Counted from the stretch's first letter, positions 17,086 through 26,565 are shown. The stretch: 64,000 nt of DNA from an uncultured Bacteroidaceae bacterium (GCA_934293005.1 CAKQYA010000007.1:1-64000); one strand, 5' to 3'. Made by a program: numbers and translations. Notes: a model not told the origin generated them from the letters alone.

Positions 17086-17169
17086 GTCCCAATCGGTCAT
17101 CAGACCGAGACAGGAGGATTATTATGACATTATTGCTTCTTTGATTTTTATTTTTTAATTTATATTTAT
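17086..17169 (+). other. Leader of the xanthine-type permease
   Basis: CCCAATCGGTCATCAGACCG (17087-17106) combines a family A repeat end (reverse strand) with a small hairpin CGGTC-ATCA-GACCG. It is followed by a strong AGGAGG (17112-17117) and a six-codon open frame, ATG 17124, Met-Thr-Leu-Leu-Leu-Leu, stop, in front of a very AT-rich stretch. No purine riboswitch core is seen. Confidence 0.4.
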
Positions 17170-18474
17170 ATGCAACAGACAATAGACAATCTGTATCAAC
17201 TCGATGGAAGAGTGCCTGTAGCCAAAGCGCTTCCATTTGGTCTCCAACATGTGTTGGCGATGTTCGTAAGCAACATCACTCCCATCATGATTTTGGCTAA
17301 TGCCATTGGACTGGATAATGTGACAAGTGGTGCACTCATTCAAAACTGCATGGTCATTGCCGGAATAGGCACATTGGTGCAGCTGTATCCAGTATGGCGT
17401 ATCGGCTCGCGCTTGCCAATAGTCATGGGCATTTCTTTCACCTTCCTTTCTCTTGCCATTGGCATTGCAGCCTCGCAAGGCATGGGTTCTCTCATTGGTG
17501 CTGTCATCGTTGGCGGTTTGGTTGAAGGCGTTTTAGGACTTTTCGCCGTGTATTGGTTGAAACTCATACCGCATGTGGTTGCAGCCACAGTAGTGACAGC
17601 CATAGGTTTCTCTCTGCTGCCTATCGGGGCCAACTCGTTTGCAGGAGGCCAAGGAGCACCCGACTTCGGAAGCACCTACAACTGGATTGTGGGCAGTGTC
17701 ACTCTTCTCTCATGTCTTCTTTGCCAAGTGTTTGCGAGAGGGTTCTTCCGCTCCCTTTCTGTGCTTGTCGGACTTATCGTTGGATATATCCTTGCACTCT
17801 GCATGGGCATGGTCGATTTTGCAGGCATCACTGAATGCTCTGTGTTCTCCCTGCCTAAACTATTGCCATTCAAGCCAGAGTTTAATCTTGGAGCCATCCT
17901 GTCTGTAGTAGCAATATATCTGGTGTCTGCCACAGAAACTATTGGTGACACCTCTGCTCTCTGTAATGGAGCGCTGAAACGCAATCCTCATAAAAAAGAA
18001 ATGGGAAATGCCATTTGCTGTGATGGATTTGTCAGCAGTATATCAGGCTTATTCGGTTGCACGCCTATCACGTCGTTCAGCCAGAATGTTGGCCTTTCCG
18101 CAATGTCGGGCGTAGTTAATAGGTTCACCATTGCCACAGGTGCTGTAGTGATGATTCTTGGAGGCATCTTCCCTGCTGTAGGATATGTTCTTACCACCAT
18201 TCCGCAGGCTGTGCTTGGCGGTTGCGCTATCATGATGTTTGGCAGCATTCTTTATGCAGGATTCGGCATGATGGCACGCAGTGGCTTCTCCCAGCGCAAC
18301 ATGGTCATCGTCAGTCTCTCGCTTAGTGTCGGACTGGGCTTCACTCAGGCTTCTGGCATGTTCGACATCTTCCCTGAGATAGTAAGAACCGTTTTTGCCG
18401 ACAATTGTGTGGCTGTAGTTTTTCTGTTGGCTGTGATACTTAATCTTATTCTGCCAAAGGATAAGGAAGCATAA
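17170..18474 (+). CDS. NCS2 purine permease, xanthine type
   Basis: Nucleobase:cation symporter of family NCS2 (UraA/XanQ), 434 residues, about 14 membrane segments. Substrate signatures favour xanthine/urate over uracil: VSATETIGDTSALCNG (motif with the key Glu) and GCTPITSFSQNVGLSAMSG rather than the PNTTFAQNIG of uracil carriers. The N terminus PFGLQHVLAMFVSNITPIMI is the usual family start. Imports purine with proton or sodium across the inner membrane. It lies 94 bp after comM, transcribed the same way, and ends at a perfect bidirectional terminator. The exact base is inferred. Confidence 0.9.
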   Translation: MQQTIDNLYQLDGRVPVAKALPFGLQHVLAMFVSNITPIMILANAIGLDNVTSGALIQNCMVIAGIGTLVQLYPVWRIGSRLPIVMGISFTFLSLAIGIAASQGMGSLIGAVIVGGLVEGVLGLFAVYWLKLIPHVVAATVVTAIGFSLLPIGANSFAGGQGAPDFGSTYNWIVGSVTLLSCLLCQVFARGFFRSLSVLVGLIVGYILALCMGMVDFAGITECSVFSLPKLLPFKPEFNLGAILSVVAIYLVSATETIGDTSALCNGALKRNPHKKEMGNAICCDGFVSSISGLFGCTPITSFSQNVGLSAMSGVVNRFTIATGAVVMILGGIFPAVGYVLTTIPQAVLGGCAIMMFGSILYAGFGMMARSGFSQRNMVIVSLSLSVGLGFTQASGMFDIFPEIVRTVFADNCVAVVFLLAVILNLILPKDKEA

Positions 18475-18519
18475 GTAAGTGTTTAACCCAAAGTGGTCAA
18501 CATATAGGCATGAAAACTG

Positions 18520-18568
18520 AATAATGGTGGAAAGCGCTCTAAGTTAGGGTGCGCTTTCCACCATTATT
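18520..18568. terminator. Bidirectional terminator, permease / korB
   Basis: AATAATGGTGGAAAGCGC (18520-18537) and GCGCTTTCCACCATTATT (18551-18568): a perfect 18-bp stem, 13-base loop, AT-rich on both sides, between convergent genes. Just upstream, TTTAACCCAAAGTGGTCAAC (18482-18501) resembles a family A repeat end. Confidence 0.9.
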
Positions 18569-18591
18569 ATATATATTACAAGGTGATATTA

Positions 18592-19587
18592 TTATTTCAC
18601 CTCCCAAATGTCGTTGGTCTCGAGAAGCTCTGCGAAGTTGTGATACTTCTTAGCAGCCTTCACTTCCTCAATCTGCGCAGTGACACAGTCATCATAAGTT
18701 GGAGCATCAACATCACGTATGACACCGAGGGCAACAGGCCATTCCATCTCGGCCAATTTGAGTTGAAGAGTGTTGTCTTCGCATTTAGCGTCATGAATTA
18801 GCACATCGTCTTCAGTGTAGCCTTCTTCGCCTAATTTGACAGCCTTCACGCCGAAGCCCACTTGCACTATACCGTATTCGTTGTTTTCGCCGAAGAGCAT
18901 CTTCTCGCCATGTTTCAGGTAGATGGCATTTTTTGACCGTCCCTCCTTGGAGTAGACATTGTCGTGAGTGCCATTGTTGAAGATGACGCAATTCTGAAGA
19001 ATCTCACAGACAGCAGCGCCTTTGTGGTTGTATGCAGCTTTGAGCACCTCGATGGTTCCAGGAGCATCTGTGGCAACAGCGCGTGCGAAGAAATGTCCGC
19101 GTGCGCCAAAACAAAGTTCTGCAGGACGGAATGGGTCCTCTACAGTGCCGTATGGTGACGATTTGGACACAAAGCCACGTGGAGATGTAGGAGAGTATTG
19201 TCCCTTTGTCAAACCGTAGATGCGGTTGTTGAGCAGAATCATGTTTAGGTTGATGTTGCGTCGGTTGGCATGGATGAAGTGATTGCCGCCGATGGCAAGG
19301 CCATCACCGTCGCCGCTAACCTGCCATACTGTGAGGCTTGGGTTTGTCACTTTGCATCCTGTAGCGATGGCGGCAGCGCGGCCGTGGATGGTGTTCATGC
19401 CGTATGTGGCCATATAGTGTGGCAGGCGTGATGAGCATCCGATACCAGAAATCACTGCGGTGTTCCATGGGTCAACGCCAATCTCTGCCATTGCCTTATG
19501 CAGTGAGGCCAAGAAGAAATGGTCACCGCAACCAGGACACCAGCGAGGCTGTCCTTTTTTGAAATCTTGAGCTGTATATGTTGCCAT
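18592..19587 (-). CDS. korB: 2-oxoglutarate/2-oxoacid:ferredoxin oxidoreductase, beta subunit
   Basis: TPP-binding subunit of the oxygen-sensitive enzyme that converts a 2-oxoacid and CoA to acyl-CoA, reducing ferredoxin. 331 residues. RWCPGCGDHFF near the N terminus and SGIGCSSRLPHYM carry cluster-ligand-type cysteines; VSGDGDGLAIGGNHFIHANR is the TPP/Mg motif (GDGD...N). NNRIYGLTKGQYSPTSPRG is the beta-subunit signature of Kor rather than Por. Cytoplasmic. Lies 36 bp downstream of korA on one transcript; in anaerobic Bacteroidetes the pair supplies 2-oxoglutarate or succinyl-CoA for amino-acid synthesis. Confidence 0.95.
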   Translation of the reverse strand: MATYTAQDFKKGQPRWCPGCGDHFFLASLHKAMAEIGVDPWNTAVISGIGCSSRLPHYMATYGMNTIHGRAAAIATGCKVTNPSLTVWQVSGDGDGLAIGGNHFIHANRRNINLNMILLNNRIYGLTKGQYSPTSPRGFVSKSSPYGTVEDPFRPAELCFGARGHFFARAVATDAPGTIEVLKAAYNHKGAAVCEILQNCVIFNNGTHDNVYSKEGRSKNAIYLKHGEKMLFGENNEYGIVQVGFGVKAVKLGEEGYTEDDVLIHDAKCEDNTLQLKLAEMEWPVALGVIRDVDAPTYDDCVTAQIEEVKAAKKYHNFAELLETNDIWEVK

Positions 19588-19623
19588 AATGAATATCCTT
19601 TCTGTTTCTAAAAAAATTACAAC

Positions 19624-21471
19624 TTACTTGTTTAGGATCTCGTTGAAGTAAGTGACGAGTTCGTTCACTACGAAAGGCTGACCTTTCACCTGATTGAACT
19701 GGTAAGGTACGAAGTTTTCCACTTTCATGCGGAGCCATCCTGCCAGTTGCCCCATATTCTGCTCTGCTACAACAACCTTCTTGTATTTTTTCAATACCTC
19801 TGCTGTGTTTGCTGGCAGTGGGTTGATATACTTGAAATGTGCCAAAGCAACCTTCTTGCCTTCTGCTCTCATCTCGTCCATGGCAGCGTGCAGATGTCCA
19901 TAAGTGCCGCCGAATCCTACGATGAGGAGGTCTGCGTCGTCTTTGTCGCCCAAAACCTCAAGGTCTGGCACTGGAATCTTGTCAATCTTTTCCTGGCGTA
20001 GGTGAGTCATGAGGTTGTGGTTTTCAGGATCTGTCGAGATGGCGCCAGTCTTATTGTCTTTTTCAAGGCCACCGAGGATGTGCTCGAAGCCCTCGCGGCC
20101 TGGAACAGCCCAATAGCGCACGCCTTCTGCGTTGCGCATGTATGGAGTCCATGTGCCTTTCAATTCTTCTGGCACGTATGGTGGGTTGATGGATGGATAT
20201 TCAGCGAGGTCAGGCAACTTGAAAGCGGCCGAACCGTTGGCCACATAAGCATCGGTCATGAGAATGACAGGCGTCATGTGCTCAAGAGCCATCTTTGATG
20301 CTGCGTAAGCTGATTCGAAGCAGTCTGTAGGTGATGTTGCTGCAATGACAGGCATTGGGCTTTCACCGTTTCTGCCGAAGAGGGCCTGGAGCAAGTCGGT
20401 CTGTTCCGACTTTGTGGGAAGGCCAGTGGCTGGTCCTCCGCGCTGCACGTCAAGCACAACAAGCGGAAGTTCCATGATGACAGCCAAGTTCATGGCTTCC
20501 GATTTCAAGCAGATGCCAGGGCCTGATGTGGATGTGACAGCAAGGGCGCCTGCGAAAGATGCGCCGACAGATGAAGCGCATCCAGCAATCTCGTCCTCGC
20601 ATTGCACTGTAGTGACGCCGAGCGACTTGTGCTTGGACAATTCGTGAAGCACATCGGTGGCTGGAGTGATGGGATATGAGCCTAAGTAAAGCTTCAGACC
20701 AGCCTTCTCTGCTGCAGCGATGAATCCATACGCGGTGGCCTTGTTGCCAGTGATGTCCATATATCTTCCTGGCACCTTGTTCTTTGTTTCAATGCGGTAC
20801 ACATTGGCAACAGAACTGTGAGTGTTGTGTCCGTAGTCGTAACCTGCCTGTATGACTTTGATGTTGGCTTCGGCCACACCAGGCTTTTTAGCGAATTTCT
20901 CTTTCAGGAAGTTGAATGCTATGTCGAGGTCGCGGTCGAAAAGCCAGCACACAAGTCCGAGCGCAAACATGTTGCGGCACTTGAGCATGGCCTTGACGTC
21001 CATGCCAGAGTCGGACAGGCAGTCTTTCACCATTTGTGTGATAGGACATGCGATCACACGGTCAGAATCTATGCCCATCTCTCCGAGATAGTCGTCTGTG
21101 GCAAAAGCAGCCTTCTTCAGGTCTGCTGCCTGGAAAGAGTCGGTGTCGATGATGATGGCCGCTCCTGGCTTGGCATACTTATACTGAGTCTTGAGCGCAG
21201 CCGCATTCATGGCCACAAGCACATCGCACTTGTCGCCTGGAGTGTAGACCATGCCAGCGCCAATGTGTACTTGGAATCCACTCACGCCTGTCAGTGAGCC
21301 TTGTGGGGCACGGATGTCCGCAGGGTAGTCAGGGAATGTACTGATACTGTTGCCTACAGTGGCTGACACTGTAGAAAAAATGTTTCCGGCAAGCTGCATG
21401 CCATCGCCAGAGTCACCAGAGAAGCGCACTGCCACTTCTGCAAGTTCCTTCATTTCCAATGTTTCTGCCAT
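19624..21471 (-). CDS. korA: 2-oxoglutarate/2-oxoacid:ferredoxin oxidoreductase, fused gamma-alpha subunit
   Basis: 615-residue fusion of the gamma domain (residues ~10-190: VAVRFSGDSGDGMQLAGNIF, the CoA-linked Rossmann start) and the alpha (pyrimidine-binding) domain (from ~230: KATAYGFIAAAEKAGLKLYLG, SYPITPATDVLHELSKH, QCEDEIAGCASSVGASFAGA, TSTSGPGICLKSEAMNLAV). The C-terminal part LLIVGFGGTYGHLHAAMDEM belongs to the KorA domain III. This gamma-alpha fusion is the usual Bacteroidetes form. It is the first gene of korAB and has a near-perfect promoter at 21587-21618. Confidence 0.95.
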   Translation of the reverse strand: MAETLEMKELAEVAVRFSGDSGDGMQLAGNIFSTVSATVGNSISTFPDYPADIRAPQGSLTGVSGFQVHIGAGMVYTPGDKCDVLVAMNAAALKTQYKYAKPGAAIIIDTDSFQAADLKKAAFATDDYLGEMGIDSDRVIACPITQMVKDCLSDSGMDVKAMLKCRNMFALGLVCWLFDRDLDIAFNFLKEKFAKKPGVAEANIKVIQAGYDYGHNTHSSVANVYRIETKNKVPGRYMDITGNKATAYGFIAAAEKAGLKLYLGSYPITPATDVLHELSKHKSLGVTTVQCEDEIAGCASSVGASFAGALAVTSTSGPGICLKSEAMNLAVIMELPLVVLDVQRGGPATGLPTKSEQTDLLQALFGRNGESPMPVIAATSPTDCFESAYAASKMALEHMTPVILMTDAYVANGSAAFKLPDLAEYPSINPPYVPEELKGTWTPYMRNAEGVRYWAVPGREGFEHILGGLEKDNKTGAISTDPENHNLMTHLRQEKIDKIPVPDLEVLGDKDDADLLIVGFGGTYGHLHAAMDEMRAEGKKVALAHFKYINPLPANTAEVLKKYKKVVVAEQNMGQLAGWLRMKVENFVPYQFNQVKGQPFVVNELVTYFNEILNK

Positions 21472-21586
21472 AAAACTTCTTTATGACGGCCTTTATGACC
21501 GCTTTGTGTTAAATTATTACCAATATTCACGCTTTTGTAATCATATTGTAGACTTACCATTGTCGTCTACTTACACTTTGTGATTG

Positions 21587-21618
21587 CAAAGTTACATCTT
21601 CTTTGCAAAATAACCAAA
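21587..21618 (-). promoter_or_regulatory. Promoter of korAB
   Basis: Minus strand TTTG (21618-21615), exactly 20 bp, TAACTTTG (21594-21587). One of the best matches to the Bacteroidetes consensus in the window. Leader ~110 bases to ATG 21471. Confidence 0.85.
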
Positions 21619-21751
21619 TAATAGGGGGATAGAATAGCAAATTTGCACAAATATAGCATCTTGGATTGAAAACCAAGTACAAAATTATGATAATATACGC
21701 TATTTTTTCACTTTTCTCATTGAATTGTTATTGTTGAATGAGAGAAAACGC

Positions 21752-21759
21752 TAACTTTG
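21752..21759 (+). promoter_or_regulatory. Promoter (-7 box) of GH127 gene
   Basis: TAACTTTG at 21752-21759 with only a loose -33 box (ATTG at 21730-21733). The inferred transcript would have a ~220-base leader before ATG 21987. The intergenic stretch 21472-21986 otherwise holds the korA promoter and no reading frame of note. Confidence 0.55.
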
Positions 21760-21986
21760 CAAAACATAAAAGCGACAGATGGCGGAATTTGCAATGCCCC
21801 CGTGTCACTGCAGATTTACTGTATGTGCATATAAGGCATATGCGCGCAAGGACAATGTTTGTATGGCGGATTCAAATGCAGTTCATGTCTCAATTGCCAT
21901 TTTGACAAGAGACCTCCGTATGTTGCTGCTATATGTATGATGAAACAAATGAATTATTATACCTATAAACCGTTACTTTTATATTA

Positions 21987-24476
21987 ATGAAAAAGTTTAT
22001 TGCTCTAACTTTGATGGCTGCGTCTGCCATCAGCATGACTGCCCAGGACAAGAATGGCGGTTATCCTATCACACAAGTGCCTTTCACGAAGGTGAAGGTC
22101 GCTCAGAACACATTCTGGGGACAGCGTCTCAAAGCAAGCCAGGAAGTGACTATTCCACTTGCGTTCTCAAAGAGTGAGGAGACAGGTCGTTACACCAATT
22201 TCAGCAATGCTGCTCAGCATATCAAAGACCCAAGCAAGGTCTTTGAGATAAAGAATGGCACTTACTCTTTCGATGATACAGACCCTTACAAGACTATTGA
22301 GGGTGCAAGCTATCTGTTGCAGACGTATCCTAATGCCAAGTTCAAAGGAGGACGTCTTGACAAATATGTGGACAGTGTGATTGCTGTCATCGCTTCAGGT
22401 CAGGAGCCTGACGGCTATCTCTACACTTCGCGCACACAGAATCCTCAGTATCCTCACTCATGGGCTGGTTCTAAGCGTTGGGAAAGAGTGGAAGATCTCA
22501 GCCATGAGTTCTACAACCTTGGCCACTTGTGCGAGGCTGCTGTGGCACACTATTATGCTACAGGCAAGAAAAACTTCCTTAACGTAGCCATTAAGTATGC
22601 TGATTGCGTATGCCGTGAGGTTGGAGACAAACCAGGACAGGCAAGCGTAGTGCCTGGACATCAGATAGCAGAGATGGGCCTTGCAAAACTTTACATTGCC
22701 ACAGGTGACAAGAAGTATCTCGACCTTGCCAAGTTCTTCCTCGACAAGCGTGGCAAGCGCGATCCTGAGTGGAAGCAGTCGCGCGGTGGCCTTTATGACA
22801 AGGATGGCTATTTCCATAGCCTCAGTGAATACAGCCAGAGCCACAAGCCTGTTGTGGAGCAAGATGAGGCTGTAGGCCATGCCGTAAGAGCAGGATACAT
22901 GTATGCTGGCATGGCTGACATTGCTGCCTTGACAGGAGACAAGGCATACGTCGATGCCATTGACCGCATTTGGGACAACATCGTAGGCAAGAAATATTAT
23001 ATCACAGGCGGTGTGGGTGCAACTGCAAGCGGTGAGGCATTCGGCGCCAACTATGAGTTGCCAAACATGAGCGCATATTGCGAGACATGTGCAGCTATAG
23101 CTCAGGTATACCTCAACTACCGTCTTTTCCTCCTTCATGGCGATTCGAAGTATTATGATGCTCTTGAACGTTCGCTCTACAATGGTGTTATTTCGGGCAT
23201 CTCTATAGATGGAGGAAAGTTCTTCTATCCTAATCCGCTTCAGAGCATTGGCCAGCATCAGCGCCAGCCATGGTTCGGATGTGCTTGCTGTCCATCCAAT
23301 GCAGCTCGCTTCATACCTTCTCTTCCACAGTATATCTACGCTGTGAAGGACAATTCTCTATACATTAACCTTTTCAACTCCAATACAGTAAATGTGAAGG
23401 TTGGCAAGAAGAATGTTACTCTGTCGCAGCAGACCAACTATCCATGGGACGGTGACGTTGCTCTGACTATCAACAATGGTGCAGGCAATTACGCTCTCAA
23501 CATACGTATCCCAGGATGGGTGAAGAATGAAGTTGTGCCAAGCAATCTCTACACATATTCAGACACTAAGCGTCTTGGCTACACTGTCAAGGTGAATGGC
23601 AAGCCTGTTGAGGGCGAACTTAAGCAGGGCTATTTCGTCATTGACCGTGCATGGAAGAAGGGCGATAAGGTGGACATCCATTTCGACATGGAGGCTCGCA
23701 CTGTTCGCGCCAATGGTAAGGTAGCTGCTGACAAGGGACGTGTGTCGGTAGAGCGTGGACCTATCGTTTATTGTGCTGAATGGCCAGACAATAAGTGCGA
23801 TGTGCTCTCAGTGCTCATCAACCAGGAACCAAAGTTCACCCTTGGCTCTGAGGAGATCATGAACACAAAGGTTCAGACGCTCACTACAGATGCTCAGACC
23901 CTCAATTTCTCAAAGGAAGGCAAACTCCAGACTACAGACGAAAAGCTTGTCCTCATCCCATATTATGCATGGAACCATCGTGGAGCGGGCAAGATGACAG
24001 TGTGGATTCCACAGGATCTCAATGCTACTACACCTGCCCTTCCTGCATCTATCGCATCAGAGAGCAAGGTTAGCTCAAGCACAAGAAATCTTCCTGCCCT
24101 CTCATCTATCAACGACCGCCTTGTGCCTGCTGACGAGAATGACCGTTCGGTTCCTTACACTCACTGGTGGCCAAAGAAGAACACTACCGAATGGCTCGCT
24201 TACGACTTCGCAAAGGCTGAGACTGTAAGTTCTGCTACAGTATATTGGTTTGACGATGCCCCTTGGGGTGGTTGCCGTGTGCCAGAAAGCTGGAAGCTCT
24301 ACTATAAGAACGATGCTGGAGAGTGGGTCGCAGTCAAGAATCTCAACAGCTATGACGTAGTGAAGGGCTCTGCCAACATTGTCAACTTTGAGCCTGTGAA
24401 GACAACAGCCGTGAAACTTGAAATCAAGCAGCCAAAGGAATATAGCTGCGGTCTCTTCGAGTGGAGCGTGAAATAA
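21987..24476 (+). CDS. GH127 beta-L-arabinofuranosidase, exported
   Basis: 829-residue glycoside hydrolase of family GH127 (DUF1680), which releases beta-L-arabinofuranose from plant glycans. Signal peptide MKKFIALTLMAASAISMTA, mature Gln20. The (alpha/alpha)6 catalytic domain spans ~30-510: SGQEPDGYLYT, DLSHEFYNLGHLCEAAVAHY, QDEAVGHAVRAGYMYAGMAD, TGGVGATASGEAFGANYELP. The zinc site is intact: Glu366 and Cys368 in YCETCA, Cys434 and Cys435 in FGCACCPSN; in the characterised HypBA1 enzyme one of the paired cysteines is the nucleophile. Beta-sandwich domains follow (NIRIPGWVK; GRVSVERGPIVYCAE). The last ~150 residues (THWWPKKNTTEWLAYDFAKA...) look like an F5/8 type C (discoidin-like) carbohydrate-binding module. 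No sorting tail is seen, so the protein may stay in the periplasm. Confidence 0.93.
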   Translation: MKKFIALTLMAASAISMTAQDKNGGYPITQVPFTKVKVAQNTFWGQRLKASQEVTIPLAFSKSEETGRYTNFSNAAQHIKDPSKVFEIKNGTYSFDDTDPYKTIEGASYLLQTYPNAKFKGGRLDKYVDSVIAVIASGQEPDGYLYTSRTQNPQYPHSWAGSKRWERVEDLSHEFYNLGHLCEAAVAHYYATGKKNFLNVAIKYADCVCREVGDKPGQASVVPGHQIAEMGLAKLYIATGDKKYLDLAKFFLDKRGKRDPEWKQSRGGLYDKDGYFHSLSEYSQSHKPVVEQDEAVGHAVRAGYMYAGMADIAALTGDKAYVDAIDRIWDNIVGKKYYITGGVGATASGEAFGANYELPNMSAYCETCAAIAQVYLNYRLFLLHGDSKYYDALERSLYNGVISGISIDGGKFFYPNPLQSIGQHQRQPWFGCACCPSNAARFIPSLPQYIYAVKDNSLYINLFNSNTVNVKVGKKNVTLSQQTNYPWDGDVALTINNGAGNYALNIRIPGWVKNEVVPSNLYTYSDTKRLGYTVKVNGKPVEGELKQGYFVIDRAWKKGDKVDIHFDMEARTVRANGKVAADKGRVSVERGPIVYCAEWPDNKCDVLSVLINQEPKFTLGSEEIMNTKVQTLTTDAQTLNFSKEGKLQTTDEKLVLIPYYAWNHRGAGKMTVWIPQDLNATTPALPASIASESKVSSSTRNLPALSSINDRLVPADENDRSVPYTHWWPKKNTTEWLAYDFAKAETVSSATVYWFDDAPWGGCRVPESWKLYYKNDAGEWVAVKNLNSYDVVKGSANIVNFEPVKTTAVKLEIKQPKEYSCGLFEWSVK

Positions 24477-24523
24477 CATGTGTCCATTTTTGGGAATAAT
24501 CACATCGTAATATCATATGGAAA

Positions 24524-24565
24524 ATGTCCGCAATGCCGTTCTGTTGGCATTGCGGACATCTTTTG
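24524..24565 (+). terminator. Intrinsic terminator after GH127
   Basis: ATGTCCGCAATGCC (24524-24537), 8-base loop, GGCATTGCGGACAT (24546-24559), then CTTTTG. Perfect 14-bp stem. The remaining bases to 24787 hold the GH43 promoter only. Confidence 0.9.
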
Positions 24566-24705
24566 TCAAGGATGTGTGTCGGTGCAATATGCTAATGGGC
24601 GCATATCTCAACTTGTTTTCTATTTCTTTTGTTAGAAGGTTGAACATTTGATTGATTAACAGAGGTTAACAGAGTGCGTGCACGACTTATTTCTTGTTTC
24701 TTTTT

Positions 24706-24736
24706 TTTGTCATATTGTAAATAATGCGTACATTTG
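24706..24736 (+). promoter_or_regulatory. Promoter of GH43 gene
   Basis: TTTG (24706-24709), 19-bp spacer, TACATTTG (24729-24736), about 52 bases ahead of ATG 24788. GH43 is therefore its own transcription unit, separated from GH127 by a terminator. Confidence 0.8.
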
Positions 24737-24787
24737 CGGCATGTAATTATTTTGTAGTCAACACTTGTTTTATCTAATCATTCGAAT

Positions 24788-26344
24788 ATGAGAAATGTAA
24801 TCTTTACAATGGCTTTGCTGCTCCCAATGGCAGCGGCCGCTCAGAATCCTATTGTGTCGCATTGTTATACGGCGGACCCCGCTCCTGTGGTATTCGCAGA
24901 CAATGACAGCCTTTATGTTTATTGTGATGAGGACATGAATGTGCCAGGAGTGAATGACTTCTATTATATGGAGCGCTGGCGTGTTTATTCCACGGTGGAT
25001 ATGGTCAACTGGACTGACCATGGCGTTGCAATGCCTCGCACAGCTTTCTCTTGGGCAAGGGAAGGCACATGCTGGGCAAGCCAGTGTGTGGGTCGCAACG
25101 GTAAATATTATTGGTATATGTGTGCTTCAAAGCCAGGCGACTGGCGTCATTATATAGGTGTGGGAGTGAGCGACAAACCTTCGGGACCATTCAAGGATCA
25201 ACTGCGTCGTCCACTTATTGACACTGGCAGCGGTGGTGATATAGATCCGACTGTATTCATTGATGACAACGGTCAAGCATACCTGTATTGGGGAAATAAT
25301 AAACTTTGCTACAGTAAATTGAAATCCAACATGCTGATGATAAGCAAATCTGTGGGTAAGAACGGTGTTGCGGAAATTCCACTTACTGAAGAAGCTTTTG
25401 GTGGTGTGAAGATTGATAACAAGGTGACAGGAAAGGACTGCTATGAGGAAGGACCGTGGCTCGACAAACGTGGTGACAACTATTATCTTATTTATGCGGC
25501 AGGGGGTGTGCCAGAACATATTTCTTACAGCATGAGCAAGAGTCCTGAGGGACCTTGGACGTATGTCGGACAGATAATGTCTCAGCAGAATACAGGTTCA
25601 TTCACCAACCATAGTGGCATGGTCAATTATAAAGGTCAGGATTATTTCTTCTATCACACAGGATGGGCAAAAGGTGGAGGAGGCTTTAATCGCAGCATGG
25701 CTGTTGAGAAAATGGCATTTGCTCAAGATGGAAAAATACTTCCTTTGAAAGCCACACGCAAGGGTGTAAGTGCTTTATGCACTATGAATCCTTATAATCG
25801 TCAGCAGGCTGAGACGCTAAATGCAGGTTATGGCATAGAGGTGGTCGGCAATGAGAAGGATGGGGTTTATGTCACAGGCATAAACCAAGATGATAGCATG
25901 AGGGTGGCAAATGTTGACTTTGGCGAAGGCGGAGCCAAGGCTATTACCGTGCGTGTGGCCTCAGAAAAAGGTGGAGGTTATCTTGTTGTGCGCCAAGACT
26001 GCGCTAAGGGCAAGACTCTTGGCAAGTTTAAGATTGAAGCCTCAGGAGGGGATAATGTATGGGAGGAGCGCACGTTTCCACTCAGCTATTCTCCCAAAGG
26101 TGTGCATGACGTGCATTTCAGTTTCATTGGGTCTAAGAGTGAAACTTTGTTCAATTGGGACTGGTGGCAGTTTGTTGATTGGGACACTGCCATTGATGCA
26201 CCTCAGCCTGTGGGTGAGACGGGCAATGCAAGAGTCTATGAGGTTTATTCTGTAGATGGCTTGCGCAGAAACAGTTGTGGCAAGGGACTCAGTATTGTCC
26301 GTAAAACAGATGGAAGCGTGATGAAAGTTTTGGAAATGCGATAA
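24788..26344 (+). CDS. GH43 arabinofuranosidase/xylosidase with CBM6 and sorting tail
   Basis: 518-residue secreted family GH43 enzyme. Signal peptide MRNVIFTMALLLPMAAAA, mature Gln19. Five-bladed propeller to ~330 with the catalytic set visible: ADPAPVVFADN (base Asp ~30), GSGGDIDPTVFIDDNG (pKa-modulating Asp) and KDCYEEGPWLDKRG (acid Glu). Residues ~345-465 (QQAETLNAGYGIEVV...HDVHFSFIG...NWDWWQF) are a CBM6-like beta-sandwich. The C terminus (EVYSVDGLRRNSCGKGLSIV...) is a type IX secretion-like sorting tail. The likely action is release of L-arabinofuranose or D-xylose from arabinan or arabinoxylan; which one is not decidable here. With GH53 and GH127 it suits side chains of pectin. Confidence 0.92.
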   Translation: MRNVIFTMALLLPMAAAAQNPIVSHCYTADPAPVVFADNDSLYVYCDEDMNVPGVNDFYYMERWRVYSTVDMVNWTDHGVAMPRTAFSWAREGTCWASQCVGRNGKYYWYMCASKPGDWRHYIGVGVSDKPSGPFKDQLRRPLIDTGSGGDIDPTVFIDDNGQAYLYWGNNKLCYSKLKSNMLMISKSVGKNGVAEIPLTEEAFGGVKIDNKVTGKDCYEEGPWLDKRGDNYYLIYAAGGVPEHISYSMSKSPEGPWTYVGQIMSQQNTGSFTNHSGMVNYKGQDYFFYHTGWAKGGGGFNRSMAVEKMAFAQDGKILPLKATRKGVSALCTMNPYNRQQAETLNAGYGIEVVGNEKDGVYVTGINQDDSMRVANVDFGEGGAKAITVRVASEKGGGYLVVRQDCAKGKTLGKFKIEASGGDNVWEERTFPLSYSPKGVHDVHFSFIGSKSETLFNWDWWQFVDWDTAIDAPQPVGETGNARVYEVYSVDGLRRNSCGKGLSIVRKTDGSVMKVLEMR

Positions 26345-26533
26345 TTGTTCTTTCTCATAAATGCCGTTTGGGACACTATTCGTTATTTACACATATTTAA
26401 TAATATAAAGAATGAGATTATTGAAAGGATAATGTGAAGAGTTTTTAAAAAGGGTTTATAATAAATGTGTGCGCCCACAATGCTTGATATTAGTCAACAA
26501 AATGAAGCATATCAGATAAAAAGCAATAAAAAA

Positions 26534-26565
26534 CTTGTAGGCATTGATAAAACCCTGTAACTTTG
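26534..26565 (+). promoter_or_regulatory. Promoter of the 26.6-27.2 kb structured transcript
   Basis: CTTG (26534-26537), exactly 20 bp, TAACTTTG (26558-26565). Start of transcription near 26572. No annotated-size gene follows, only the structured leader and a 25-codon frame. Bases 26345-26533 before it show nothing recognisable. Confidence 0.8.

Noticed and set aside
17076..17169. Purine riboswitch upstream of the xanthine-type permease
   Set aside because: The space is under 100 bases and lacks the three-way junction core; only a short hairpin and a repeat end are seen.
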